Source of the DNA: Hyphomicrobiaceae bacterium
Lineage (GTDB): Bacteria > Pseudomonadota > Alphaproteobacteria > Rhizobiales > Ancalomicrobiaceae
Direction: 5' to 3'
DNA: 64,000 nucleotides
Assembly: GCA_016793065.1 (NCBI GenBank)
Contig: JAEULV010000012.1
Coordinates: 26,705 to 90,704, forward strand
The translations under genes and the position numbers were made by a program. This document shows, piece by piece, positions 40,225 through 47,707 of the stretch. The notes under the pieces are model-generated. The model did not search any database and was not told the DNA's origin. It saw only the letters and a list, made by a program, of their open reading frames with translations. Every line of letters begins with the position of its first letter. Positions within the stretch are counted from its first letter, which is position 1.

Positions 40225-40668
40225 TCAACAGGCCGGCTTTTTCGGGCATTGGCGCCGCAAGTCGGTGACAAGATCCGCCACGTCATCGGAATAGTGCGAC
40301 CAGTCGGCGCGCGCGCACAGGAAGGGCATGTGGTCCTCCAGGTGTTCGCTCATCGGCCCGCGCCAGTCGCGGCTGGTGGAGATCGCCTGTTCGGCGGTGT
40401 AGAGCAGGTAGTCGACATAGGCTTCGTAGGCCACCCGTTCGCGCGCGTCGCTCACCGCGCACCAGTTGACGGTAGCCAGTTCCGGCTTCTGGATCGTCAT
40501 GTTGAGGAACTCGCGATAGATCTCGCGGGCGGTCTGGCCGCGCTGGATGCGGTCGGCGGCGGCAATCTGCATCGGAATGACGATGACGGCGACGACCGTG
40601 GCAATGGCCGTCACCAACCCCGAAACCGCACCGACCATCTCGGCATTGCGGCGAAGCCAGTCAAGCAT
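40225..40668 (-). CDS. unrecognised membrane protein, 147 residues
   Basis: One N-terminal membrane helix (GLVTAIATVVAVIVIPMQI) is followed by an all-helical domain with TAREIYREFLNMTIQKPELA and YEAYVDYLLYTAEQAI; this pattern recalls DUF6082-like helical domains but is not certain. Three Cys occur in the C-terminal half. The ATG at 40668 has a strong AAGGAGG upstream. It precedes the 666-residue gene by about 140 bases on the same strand, so the pair probably works together at the membrane. Confidence 0.75.
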   Translation of the reverse strand: MLDWLRRNAEMVGAVSGLVTAIATVVAVIVIPMQIAAADRIQRGQTAREIYREFLNMTIQKPELATVNWCAVSDARERVAYEAYVDYLLYTAEQAISTSRDWRGPMSEHLEDHMPFLCARADWSHYSDDVADLVTDLRRQCPKKPAC

Positions 40669-40768
40669 ATGTTCTTCCTCCTTTTTCCCGGACGTCATCA
40701 GCCAGCATGCCCGTCCGGCGGCGCGCGGCGGCGGCGTTGACGCTGACAGGATCGACAGCCATACTCCC

Positions 40769-40780
40769 CGAAACGTTTTG
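40769..40780. promoter_or_regulatory. LacI-type operator candidate
   Basis: CGAAACGTTTTG has the AANCGNTT core typical of LacI/GalR operators and is nearly palindromic. It lies 14 to 25 bases upstream of the LacI-family start, and could act on the divergent 147-residue gene as well. Confidence 0.45.
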
Positions 40781-40793
40781 GGCGCTTGTTTCC

Positions 40794-41798
40794 ATGTCGC
40801 TTCGGGCCATATCCCTAGCTCTCGGTCTCAGCATCACCACCGTATCCCGCGCGCTCGCCGACTATTCGGACGTGGCGCGGGATACGAAGGAGCGCGTGCG
40901 GGCGGAAGCCGAGCGGATCGGCTATCAGCCGAACCAGTTTGCCCGCCGCTTGCAAAAGGGCAAGTCCGACGGCATCGCCTTCGTCATCCCCGGTGGACCA
41001 ACCGAGTTCGAGGATCCGGCCTTCACCCAGGTCATCGCCGGCATCGGGGCGCGGCTGGCCGAGACCAACTATGATCTGATCGTGCTGGCGGCGGAACCGG
41101 GCGAGGCGGAGGCGCGGGTTTATCAGCGGCTGGTCGATGGTCGGCGCTGCGACGGCGTCGTGCTGGCGCGGGCGCGCAAGGACGATCCCCGACCGAAATT
41201 CCTCGAGCGGCGCGGGCTGCCGGCGGTCTGGTTCGGGCCGCCGCATGAGGAAGGCAGCCATGCATCGGTCGACATCGACCAGGCGGCGACGTTCGGCCGG
41301 GCGACCGAACGGCTGCTGCGGCTCGGGCATCGGCGGATCGCGCTGATCGCGCCGCCCGAGGAGTTGAGCATTCAGGCCCCGCGCGTCGCCGGCTACGAAC
41401 AGGCGGTGCGGGCCGCCGGGCTGACGCCACGGACGGTGCATGCGTCGATGTTGACCGAACCGGCGGGGTTCGACGCGGCAAGCGCCCTGCTCGACGGGCG
41501 CGACCCGCCGACGGCGATCATCTGCGCCACCGACACCGTGGCGGTCGGCGCCTATCGCGGCGCGCGACGGCGGGGACTGGCGATCGGCTCCGACATCTCG
41601 ATCATCGGCTTCGGCGATTACCCAACCGCACACGGGCTGGAACCGGCGCTGACGACCTTGCGCTTTCCGGCGCGGGAGATGGTGCGGCGGACGGTCGAAA
41701 TCCTGATCGAACAGATCGAGACCGGCGAGGCGAGCCCGGTCCGGGAGTTGTGGAAGGCCGAGCTGCTGGTGCGCGCCTCGGATGGCCCGCCCCCCTGA
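40794..41798 (+). CDS. LacI-family transcriptional regulator
   Basis: A 334-residue repressor: N-terminal helix-turn-helix (LRAISLALGLSITTVSRAL, with the hinge GYQPNQFARRLQKGKS) and a periplasmic-binding-protein-like effector domain (GIAFVIPGG onward, with ASVDIDQAATFGRATERLLRLGHRRIALI). The order is that of sugar-responsive regulators of the AglR type. Start at 40794 puts the HTH at residues 2-25. No sugar transporter is adjacent, so the target is unknown. Confidence 0.93.
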   Translation: MSLRAISLALGLSITTVSRALADYSDVARDTKERVRAEAERIGYQPNQFARRLQKGKSDGIAFVIPGGPTEFEDPAFTQVIAGIGARLAETNYDLIVLAAEPGEAEARVYQRLVDGRRCDGVVLARARKDDPRPKFLERRGLPAVWFGPPHEEGSHASVDIDQAATFGRATERLLRLGHRRIALIAPPEELSIQAPRVAGYEQAVRAAGLTPRTVHASMLTEPAGFDAASALLDGRDPPTAIICATDTVAVGAYRGARRRGLAIGSDISIIGFGDYPTAHGLEPALTTLRFPAREMVRRTVEILIEQIETGEASPVRELWKAELLVRASDGPPP

Positions 41799-42016
41799 CG
41801 GCGGCGGCGAAAGGCCGAAATGTGTCTGCTTTGCCCCGCCGCTGGTCGCCCGAGCGGGATAAGTGGCAGCGGGGTACCGGCGGACTGCCTGCATTTCGAC
41901 AAGCAACGGCTTTTCGCACGGGTTGTTTTCAGGTAACGTCCAAGCGATCCAGTCTGGTTATCGCATCTGGATCAATTTCAAAGTTTACTGGTTTTTCTTT
42001 ATAAGGGATATCTAAA

Positions 42017-42532
42017 ATGGCGATCACAATCGCACCATTTTACAATGTGCAGTATGCGGTCGGACCCGGACAGAGCAATAGCCGGTCGGACGTGCTGCTG
42101 GTCCAGTACATGCTGTTCAACATCTGCGTCAACCGTTCCGGCCCGTGGTCGGGCGGGCATGACCTGCTCGGCGGCTCGATCCTGATCCCCGAGAGCCCGA
42201 ACGGACGCGGCGCCGACGGCATCTTTCCCTATGACGGTCGGTGGACGCCGCGCACGTCGGAGTGGATTTCGGCGTTCCAGTGGACCTGCAACCAGCGCGG
42301 CCTGGGGATGCTGACCGTCGACGGCAAGATCAACCGCGCCAAGGTCGGCTGGGGCAAGCCCGGCGCGCCGTCGGGCGGCTGGTACACGATCCAGGCGATG
42401 AACCGGGTGCTGATGACGATGAATCCGGACAGCTTCTCCCGGTTGCCGACGCTCGGCGACCTGCCGGGCGATCTGCGCGCCGACCTGGGGCGCTTCCAGT
42501 TCAGCCATTACGACGGGCCGGAACGGCTCTGA
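42017..42532 (+). CDS. hypothetical protein with peptidoglycan-binding-like pattern
   Basis: A 171-residue soluble protein without signal peptide. The order SDVLLVQYMLFNICVN, GADGIFPYDGRWTPRTSEWISAFQ and LTVDGKINR resembles the Gxxx-xDG repeats of peptidoglycan-binding domain 1 proteins, in which a helical repeat has the DG(x)FG(x)T motif. The match is weak. AAGGGA precedes the ATG in a locally AT-rich leader. A palindrome at 42591-42617 follows it. Function unknown. Confidence 0.7.
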   Translation: MAITIAPFYNVQYAVGPGQSNSRSDVLLVQYMLFNICVNRSGPWSGGHDLLGGSILIPESPNGRGADGIFPYDGRWTPRTSEWISAFQWTCNQRGLGMLTVDGKINRAKVGWGKPGAPSGGWYTIQAMNRVLMTMNPDSFSRLPTLGDLPGDLRADLGRFQFSHYDGPERL

Positions 42533-42590
42533 CGCCGGCGCCCCGTCCGGACGGTTCGGCGACCCCATCCGAGCGATCCGATCAACGTGA

Positions 42591-42617
42591 CAATGGCCGC
42601 GACAGGCGCGGCCATTG
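42591..42617 (+). terminator. 11-bp hairpin after the hypothetical gene
   Basis: CAATGGCCGCG (42591-42601) pairs perfectly with CGCGGCCATTG (42607-42617) around ACAGG. No T-run follows on either strand, so this is a hairpin that may need Rho or act as an RNA end protector. Confidence 0.4.
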
Positions 42618-42691
42618 CAGTGACGACAAGCGTTGATGTCGGTCATCTCGCGGCCGGGGGCTTACCCGGCCGGCGGCAAGATGGGAGCCGG

Positions 42692-43150
42692 TCAGGCGGC
42701 GTTGGCCTCGACCAGGCGGGCGGTCGGAATGCCCTTGCCGATCGGGATGGCGCGCGGCTTCATCGCCTCGGGGATCTCGCGCTTCAGCTCGACATGCAGC
42801 AAGCCGTGTTCAAGCTGGGCACCGACGACCTCGACATGGTCGGCGAGTTGGAAGCGACGCTCGAAGGCGCGGCCGGCAATGCCGCGATAGAGCATCTCGC
42901 GGCCATCGGCGGCGTCGGCCTTCTTCTCGCCCTTGACGCTCAGCACGCCGTCCTTCACCTCAAGCGCGAGGTCGGCCTCGGCGAAGCCGGCGACGGCGAT
43001 GGTGATGCGGTAGGCGTTTTCGCCGGTGCGCTCGATGTTGTAGGGCGGGTAGCTCGGCTGCGCCTCGACGCTGGCGAGGTTGTCGACGAGCGAGAACAGA
43101 CGGTCGAAGCCGACGGTCGAACGATAGAGCGGGGACAGATCGATACGCAT
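42692..43150 (-). CDS. small heat shock protein, Hsp20 family
   Basis: A 152-residue alpha-crystallin-type chaperone that holds unfolding proteins as oligomers. The N terminus (MRIDLSPLYRSTVGFDRLFSLVDN) is the class A IbpA-like signature of rhizobia; the crystallin domain spans about residues 38-130 (YRITIAVAGFAEADLALEV, GIAGRAFERRFQLADHVEV). The IxI motif appears as AIPIG. The leader carries a ROSE-like thermometer (43151-43290), which is the usual control for this class. Confidence 0.93.
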   Translation of the reverse strand: MRIDLSPLYRSTVGFDRLFSLVDNLASVEAQPSYPPYNIERTGENAYRITIAVAGFAEADLALEVKDGVLSVKGEKKADAADGREMLYRGIAGRAFERRFQLADHVEVVGAQLEHGLLHVELKREIPEAMKPRAIPIGKGIPTARLVEANAA

Positions 43151-43290
43151 GGTTCATCCTCCAAACGAGCGATGGGACAGGCGTCTTCCGGATGTGGGTT
43201 CGGCCCACGCGCGCCTGCCATTGGCCCGACGCTGTGATCCGGTAAACCGCCGTGGACCCGGTTTCGGCGTCCACATCCCAGAAATGGGAG
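43151..43290 (-). promoter_or_regulatory. ROSE-like RNA thermometer in the hsp20 leader
   Basis: In the minus-strand leader the hairpin 43155-43174 pairs CAUC-G-CUC with GAGGAUG, so the Shine-Dalgarno GGAGGA is masked and one G bulges. UCGCU against AGGA is the hallmark of ROSE elements. Further upstream are the stems GTGGG/CCCAC (43194-43208) and CAGGCG/CGCCTG (43178-43217), giving the multi-stem order of ROSE. Warming would open the SD hairpin and turn on Hsp20 translation. Confidence 0.75.
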
Positions 43291-43396
43291 CAGATTTTTG
43301 CCGTTCAAGAGGCGGCGCGCGGCGGCGTGGGCGACTTTGTCAACGGCTCTGTGGCAGAGTGAGGCAACTCCCGCCGACTCACCGGACGCCCGCCCG

Positions 43397-44368
43397 ATGG
43401 ACCTGATCGACCACCCCGACAACCCGCTGCCGCCGGGCGGCAAGGCGGTCGCGATCGACACTTCCGACCGGCGGCGGCTGCGCGCGGCGCGGTTCCTGCC
43501 CGAGGCCGGCGGGCAGATCCGCGGGACGGTGGTGGTCCTGCAGGGGCGCACCGAGTTCATCGAGAAATACGCCGAAACCATCGCCGACCTGCTGGCGCGG
43601 CGCTTCGCCGTGGTGCTGTTCGACTGGCGCGGCCAGGGCGGGTCGGAGCGGTTGCTGAACGATCCGCAGCGGGGGTTCGTCGAGGACTTCCGCGAATATG
43701 ACCGCGACTTCGAGGCGGTGGTGAAACAGCTGGTGCTGCCGGATTGCCCGCCACCCTACTTCGCGCTGGCGCATTCGACCGGCGGCAATGTGTTCCTGCG
43801 GATGGAGCCGGTGATGCGGCACCGGTTTTCGCGCGCGGTGCTGACGGCGCCGCTGCTGGGGCTCGGCGACTACGGCGCACCGCAGGGGGTGATCGAGGCG
43901 GTGGCGGGGGTGTTCGAGGTCCTCGGCCTCGGTGATCGCTACGTCCTCGGCGGCGGGCCGCACACGATTTCGCGGATGGCGTTCGAGGGCAATCCGCTGA
44001 CCTCGGATGCCGGACGGTTCGCCCGGTTCCACGCCATCGCCAACGCGGCCGAGCACTTGTCGATCGGCGCGGCAACCTGGACCTGGGTGAAGGCGGCGTG
44101 CCGATCGATGGCCTTCGTCACCGATCCGGTGCGGGCGACCGGGTGCCGGACGCCGATGCTGATCATCGAGAGCGACGCCGACCGGATCGTGTCGCGGGCG
44201 GCGATCGAGGCGGTGCTGCCGCATCTCAGGCTGGCGCGGCGGCTGATCATTCCCGGGGCGCGGCATGAGATCCTGATGGAGCGTGACAGTCTGCGCGCGC
44301 AGTTCTGGGCGGCGTTCGATGCCTTCGTGCCGGGCGAGCCGAATAATTCAGCCCCGGAGTTTTTCTAG
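43397..44368 (+). CDS. alpha/beta hydrolase, lysophospholipase-like
   Basis: A 323-residue serine hydrolase. TVVVLQGRTEFIEKY forms the oxyanion-region start, FALAHSTGG is the nucleophile elbow (Ser in AHSTGG), MLIIESDADRIVS supplies the acid and GARHEILMERD the His. Similarity is to PldB/monoacylglycerol-lipase-like enzymes. Start at 43397 (MDLIDHPD) is preferred; a TTG upstream would add 33 residues. Its 3' end overlaps the convergent hisN by 21 bases. Confidence 0.85.
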   Translation: MDLIDHPDNPLPPGGKAVAIDTSDRRRLRAARFLPEAGGQIRGTVVVLQGRTEFIEKYAETIADLLARRFAVVLFDWRGQGGSERLLNDPQRGFVEDFREYDRDFEAVVKQLVLPDCPPPYFALAHSTGGNVFLRMEPVMRHRFSRAVLTAPLLGLGDYGAPQGVIEAVAGVFEVLGLGDRYVLGGGPHTISRMAFEGNPLTSDAGRFARFHAIANAAEHLSIGAATWTWVKAACRSMAFVTDPVRATGCRTPMLIIESDADRIVSRAAIEAVLPHLRLARRLIIPGARHEILMERDSLRAQFWAAFDAFVPGEPNNSAPEFF

Positions 44369-45130
44369 GGCCTCGGCATGGACGCGGCGATCGCCGCAGG
44401 CAAGCACCTGGCCGCCCTGCCAGCAGGGGCCGCCGCTCCAGTCGGTGACAAGGCCGCCGGCGCCCTCGATGATCGGGATCAGCGCGACGATGTCATAGGC
44501 CTGCAGGCCGTTTTCGACGACAAGATCGATGTTGCCGGCCGCGACCATGGCATAGGCGTAGCAATCGGTGCCGTAGCGCGCCATCCGCACCGCCGACTGT
44601 ACCCGGTCATAGGCGGTTGCCTCGTCGCCCTTGAACAGGAAGGGCGAGGTGGTCATCAGGGTCGATTCGGCAAGGGTGTCGCGCGGGCGGACGGCGAGCG
44701 AACGGGGACCGCCGGGGCCGGTATACCAGGCCGACGTGGTGTCGCCGGCGTAGCGCTCGCCGGTGAAGGGCTGCGCCATCATGCCGAGCACGGGCCGGCC
44801 GCGAAAGGTCAATCCGATCAACGTGCCCCATACCGGCAGGCCGGAAATGAAGGCGCGGGTGCCGTCGATCGGGTCGAGCACCCAGACATAGTCGGCGTCG
44901 AGATTCTCGGCGCCGTATTCCTCGCCGAGGATGCCGTGATCGGGATAATGGGCGTTGATCAGGGCGCGCATGGCGCGTTCGCCGGCGCGGTCGCCCTCGG
45001 TCACCGGGTCGAAAACGCCCTTCAGGCGCTTGTCGTCGACGGCGGTTGACTGACGGAAATAGGGCAGGATCGCCGCTGACGCCGCGTCGGCGAGGGTGTC
45101 GAGGAACTGCTGCAAGGCGGCGTCAATCAT
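44348..45130 (-). CDS. hisN: histidinol-phosphatase (inositol monophosphatase family)
   Basis: A 260-residue Mg2+-dependent phosphatase. Metal ligands appear as GILGEEYG and WVLDPIDGTRAFISGLPVWGTLIGL, the latter being typical of HisN rather than inositol monophosphatase. It would remove phosphate from L-histidinol phosphate in histidine synthesis. The length and YDIVALIPIIEGAGG motif fit. ATG at 45130. Neighbouring N-formylglutamate amidohydrolase and cpdR are a familiar rhizobial gene order. Confidence 0.9.
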   Translation of the reverse strand: MIDAALQQFLDTLADAASAAILPYFRQSTAVDDKRLKGVFDPVTEGDRAGERAMRALINAHYPDHGILGEEYGAENLDADYVWVLDPIDGTRAFISGLPVWGTLIGLTFRGRPVLGMMAQPFTGERYAGDTTSAWYTGPGGPRSLAVRPRDTLAESTLMTTSPFLFKGDEATAYDRVQSAVRMARYGTDCYAYAMVAAGNIDLVVENGLQAYDIVALIPIIEGAGGLVTDWSGGPCWQGGQVLACGDRRVHAEALEKLRG

Positions 45131-45314
45131 CCGAGCCCTCCGAAAAATGCGTAGCGCCTTCGCCGGGGAAGCATAACGGGTCGAGGCAAGATGTCTTCCC
45201 GCGGCAACGCAAGACATTGGTTTGTCACATGATTTTTTGACGACAGCAACCCCTCCCTCTTGCGGTGCGGCAAAAACGCGCCGCAACGAACAAACCTGCG
45301 ACCGAAGGGAGAGC

Positions 45315-45342
45315 TTGAATTAGCAAACGAGTTGAATAAATT
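45315..45342 (+). promoter_or_regulatory. promoter of sRNA 1
   Basis: TTGAAT (45315-45320), 16 bases, TAAATT (45337-45342), placing the start of transcription near 45348-45350. The same 16-base spacing occurs before sRNA 2. Confidence 0.6.
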
Positions 45343-45347
45343 GTGCA

Positions 45348-45441
45348 TTGCGACATGGCGCTTTGCCGTGCCGCAGCCCTCCTTGGGCGTTTCCTCCCTA
45401 GACTTGGGCCGCAGCGCAAGCGCGCGCGGCCCCTTTTCTTT
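45348..45441 (+). ncRNA. alpha-r15/AbcR-type trans-acting sRNA, copy 1
   Basis: A ~94-base RNA gene. Its core (45370-45413) is identical to copy 2 and contains CCTTGGGCGTTTCCTCCCTAG, cut here at CTCCCTAG: the CU-rich, ribosome-binding-site-complementary loop of the alpha-r15 (AbcR) family. The 3' end is an intrinsic terminator with stem GGGCCGC/GCGGCCC (45406-45432) and a T-rich tail. AbcR RNAs work with Hfq to repress ABC transporter receptor mRNAs. Encoded between hisN and the amidohydrolase, on the opposite strand to both. Confidence 0.8.
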
Positions 45442-45592
45442 TGTGCAGTGCACAATTTCGTGATCAACGCCAGACACCAACCGTGCCCGTGCCGTGCCAG
45501 TTTCCACTTGTTTGCGATGCGAACATCGTTCATTTTATACTAAAGTCGCATAACTTGTGACGTTTTAATCGAACTCTGCTCAAGAAAACGGC

Positions 45593-45620
45593 TTGCGATG
45601 TTTGCGCTGCGGTGTATATT
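45593..45620 (+). promoter_or_regulatory. promoter of sRNA 2
   Basis: TTGCGA (45593-45598), 16 bases, TATATT (45615-45620); transcription would start near 45627. The -10 is stronger than that of copy 1. Confidence 0.6.
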
Positions 45621-45626
45621 TTGCAG

Positions 45627-45712
45627 TGCGGCATGGCTCTGGTCACGCCGCAGCCCTCCTTGGGCGTTTCCTCCCTAGACTTGGGCCGCAACGGTGTTGC
45701 GGCCTTTTTTTT
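45627..45712 (+). ncRNA. alpha-r15/AbcR-type trans-acting sRNA, copy 2
   Basis: A ~86-base RNA gene whose 44-base core (45647-45690) repeats that of copy 1, 277 bases downstream. The CTCCCTAG anti-Shine-Dalgarno loop is kept. It ends in a near-perfect terminator, GGCCGCAAC/GTTGCGGCC around GGT (45684-45704), with eight T. The 5' halves of the two copies differ, so they could have separate targets or control. Tandem copies are typical of this family in rhizobia. Confidence 0.82.
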
Positions 45713-45789
45713 GCCCTGCACACGGCTTGCCGGCAAATCTCGGGGGTGGATGGCGTTTTCGCCGCAACGCGGCAGGCGCTGGCAGGCGC

Positions 45790-46683
45790 CTACTCGGCGG
45801 CAAGCGCGCTTGGGCCGAACTGCTCGCCGGCGACCTCGAACAGGCATTCCGCCATGCGGGTCAGGTCGGCCTGGACGCGGGCGAAGTCGGCGGTCGGTTC
45901 CAGGCTGCGCTCGTCCATGTAGACGGCGCGGTTGATTTCGAGCTGCAAGGCATGCAAACCCTTGCCCGGCTTGCCGTAATGCTCGGTGATGAAACCGCCG
46001 GCATAGGGCTTGTTGCGGGCGACGCGGTAGCCGAGGTCCTCGAGCGCGTCGACGGCGGCCGCCGTCAGGTCGGGCGAGCAGCTGGTGCCGTAGCGATCGC
46101 CGAGGATGATATCGGGGCGGTTGCGCGGGTCCTGGCCGCGAATCATCGACGGCATCGAGTGGCAATCGATCAGCACGGCGAAGCCGAAATCGACATGGGT
46201 CCGCGCCAGCAGTTTGCGCAGACGCTCGTGATAGGGCTTGTAGAGCGTCTCGATGCGCTGCAGCGCCTCCTCGACCTCCAGCAGACCGGCATAGATCTCC
46301 TCGTTCTCGGCGACGATGCGGGCAATGGTGCCGAGACCGCCGGCGACGCGAGTCGAGCGGGCGTTGACATAGGCCGGCAGGCGGCCGCGAAACATCTTCG
46401 GATCGAGTTCGTAGGGTTCGCGGTTGAGATCGAGAAAGGCGCGGGGAAAGTGGGCGCGCATCAGCGGCGCGCCGAGGTCGACGACGCCGGCGACCAGTTC
46501 GTCGACGAAGGCATCCTCCGAGCGGCGAATCGCGCGGCTGTCGAGGCGGGAAGCCTCAAGGAACGCCTGCGGATAGGCGGTGCCGGAATGGGGCGAATTG
46601 AACACGAACGGCCGGGATTGCCGCTCCGGCATCAGCACCTCATAGGGTGCGGCATCCTGGTGCAGATCGCGCACGACGCGCAT
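45790..46683 (-). CDS. N-formylglutamate amidohydrolase
   Basis: A 297-residue zinc hydrolase related to HutG2. Motifs: PFVFNSPHSGTAYPQAF, RAHFPRAFLDLNREPYELDP, FAVLIDCHSMPSM and GGFITEHYGKPGKGLHALQLEINRAVYMDE. It splits N-formylglutamate to formate and glutamate in histidine degradation, though stand-alone copies next to cpdR are common in rhizobia and may have another substrate. Upstream of the sRNAs on the opposite strand. Confidence 0.9.
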   Translation of the reverse strand: MRVVRDLHQDAAPYEVLMPERQSRPFVFNSPHSGTAYPQAFLEASRLDSRAIRRSEDAFVDELVAGVVDLGAPLMRAHFPRAFLDLNREPYELDPKMFRGRLPAYVNARSTRVAGGLGTIARIVAENEEIYAGLLEVEEALQRIETLYKPYHERLRKLLARTHVDFGFAVLIDCHSMPSMIRGQDPRNRPDIILGDRYGTSCSPDLTAAAVDALEDLGYRVARNKPYAGGFITEHYGKPGKGLHALQLEINRAVYMDERSLEPTADFARVQADLTRMAECLFEVAGEQFGPSALAAE

Positions 46684-46886
46684 GCCGGGCGGTTCCTCGT
46701 TCGCGGTGATTTGTTCGCTCCAGAATGCCTTGGTTTACGCTTCGTTGTCCATGACCCAAGCGACGGCGACGTCACGACAATGTCACTTTCCGGCGGAAGC
46801 GATTGGCATTTTTGCATGTGGGCGCGGAATTCGTCGGCGGGGCGATGAATTTCGCCGGAATTGCGGCGCGGCCACTCGTTATTTCA

Positions 46887-46902
46887 CCGGGTATTTACCC
46901 GG
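46887..46902. promoter_or_regulatory. palindrome upstream of cpdR
   Basis: CCGGGTATTTACCCGG is a perfect 7-bp inverted repeat with TT centre, 56 bases before the cpdR ATG. It could be an operator or a leader hairpin. Confidence 0.35.
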
Positions 46903-46957
46903 CTCGGTATTCATGGAAAATGGTTCATTCATTCGAGCATCGGGGACGGCTCTCATC

Positions 46958-47320
46958 ATGTCTCGCATCCTTCTCGCCGAAGACGACAACGACATGCGCC
47001 GCTTTCTGGCCAAGGCGTTGCAGAACGCCGGCTACGACGTGGTTTCCTTCGACAACGGCAAGAGCGCTTACGAACGTTTGCGCGAGGAACCGTTTTCCCT
47101 GCTGTTGACCGACATCGTCATGCCGGAAATGGACGGAATCGAACTGGCGCGCCGCGCGACCCAGCTCGACCCGGACCTGAAGGTGATGTTCATCACCGGC
47201 TTTGCCGCGGTGGCGCTCAACCCGGACTCCAACGCGCCGAAAGACGCCAAGGTCCTGTCCAAGCCGTTCCACCTCAAGGACCTCGTCCGCGAAGTCGAAC
47301 GCATGGTGCAGGCGGCTTGA
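46958..47320 (+). CDS. cpdR: response regulator CpdR, cell-cycle control
   Basis: A 120-residue single receiver domain. Acidic pocket Asp9-Asp10, phosphoacceptor Asp52 (TDIVMPEMDG), switch Thr80 (MFITGF) and Lys102 (LSKPF). The sequence matches CpdR, which in unphosphorylated form brings the ClpXP protease and substrates such as CtrA regulators to the pole. ATG at 46958 begins MSRILLAEDDNDMRRFL. A terminator follows. Confidence 0.95.
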   Translation: MSRILLAEDDNDMRRFLAKALQNAGYDVVSFDNGKSAYERLREEPFSLLLTDIVMPEMDGIELARRATQLDPDLKVMFITGFAAVALNPDSNAPKDAKVLSKPFHLKDLVREVERMVQAA

Positions 47321-47353
47321 GGAAGGCTCACCGGCCTATCACGATTACCAGAG

Positions 47354-47381
47354 GCGATCCGGGCAACCGGGTCGCTTTTTG
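47354..47381 (+). terminator. intrinsic terminator of cpdR
   Basis: GCGATCCGG, loop GCAA, CCGGGTCGC (one G-T pair), then TTTTT (47376-47380). Confidence 0.9.
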
Positions 47382-47598
47382 TTTTGGCGGCGGGATGCGT
47401 CGTCGGGCGGAGGCGGCCGACCGCCTCGGCGGCGGGCACGGGTGGCGAGGCATTGGCGGCGGCGCGCGGGTGGTTTTCCACAGATGCCGGGGCCGCGACA
47501 TATCGATGTCATTTGATCGACTTCCCCCGCTTGCGCGCCGGTGCGAACCCCGCTATAGAACCGCTCGCGCCGCCCCCGCAGCGGTGCGCAAATGGAAT

Positions 47599-47673
<75 letters not shown>

Positions 47674-47707
47674 TTCCTTCCAAAAATCTGAATCGCGAGC
47701 ATTGGCC

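Noticed and set aside
45225..45543. Short open frames across the sRNA 1 region
   Set aside because: They are overlapping, without ribosome-binding sites, and cover the sRNA core and terminator.
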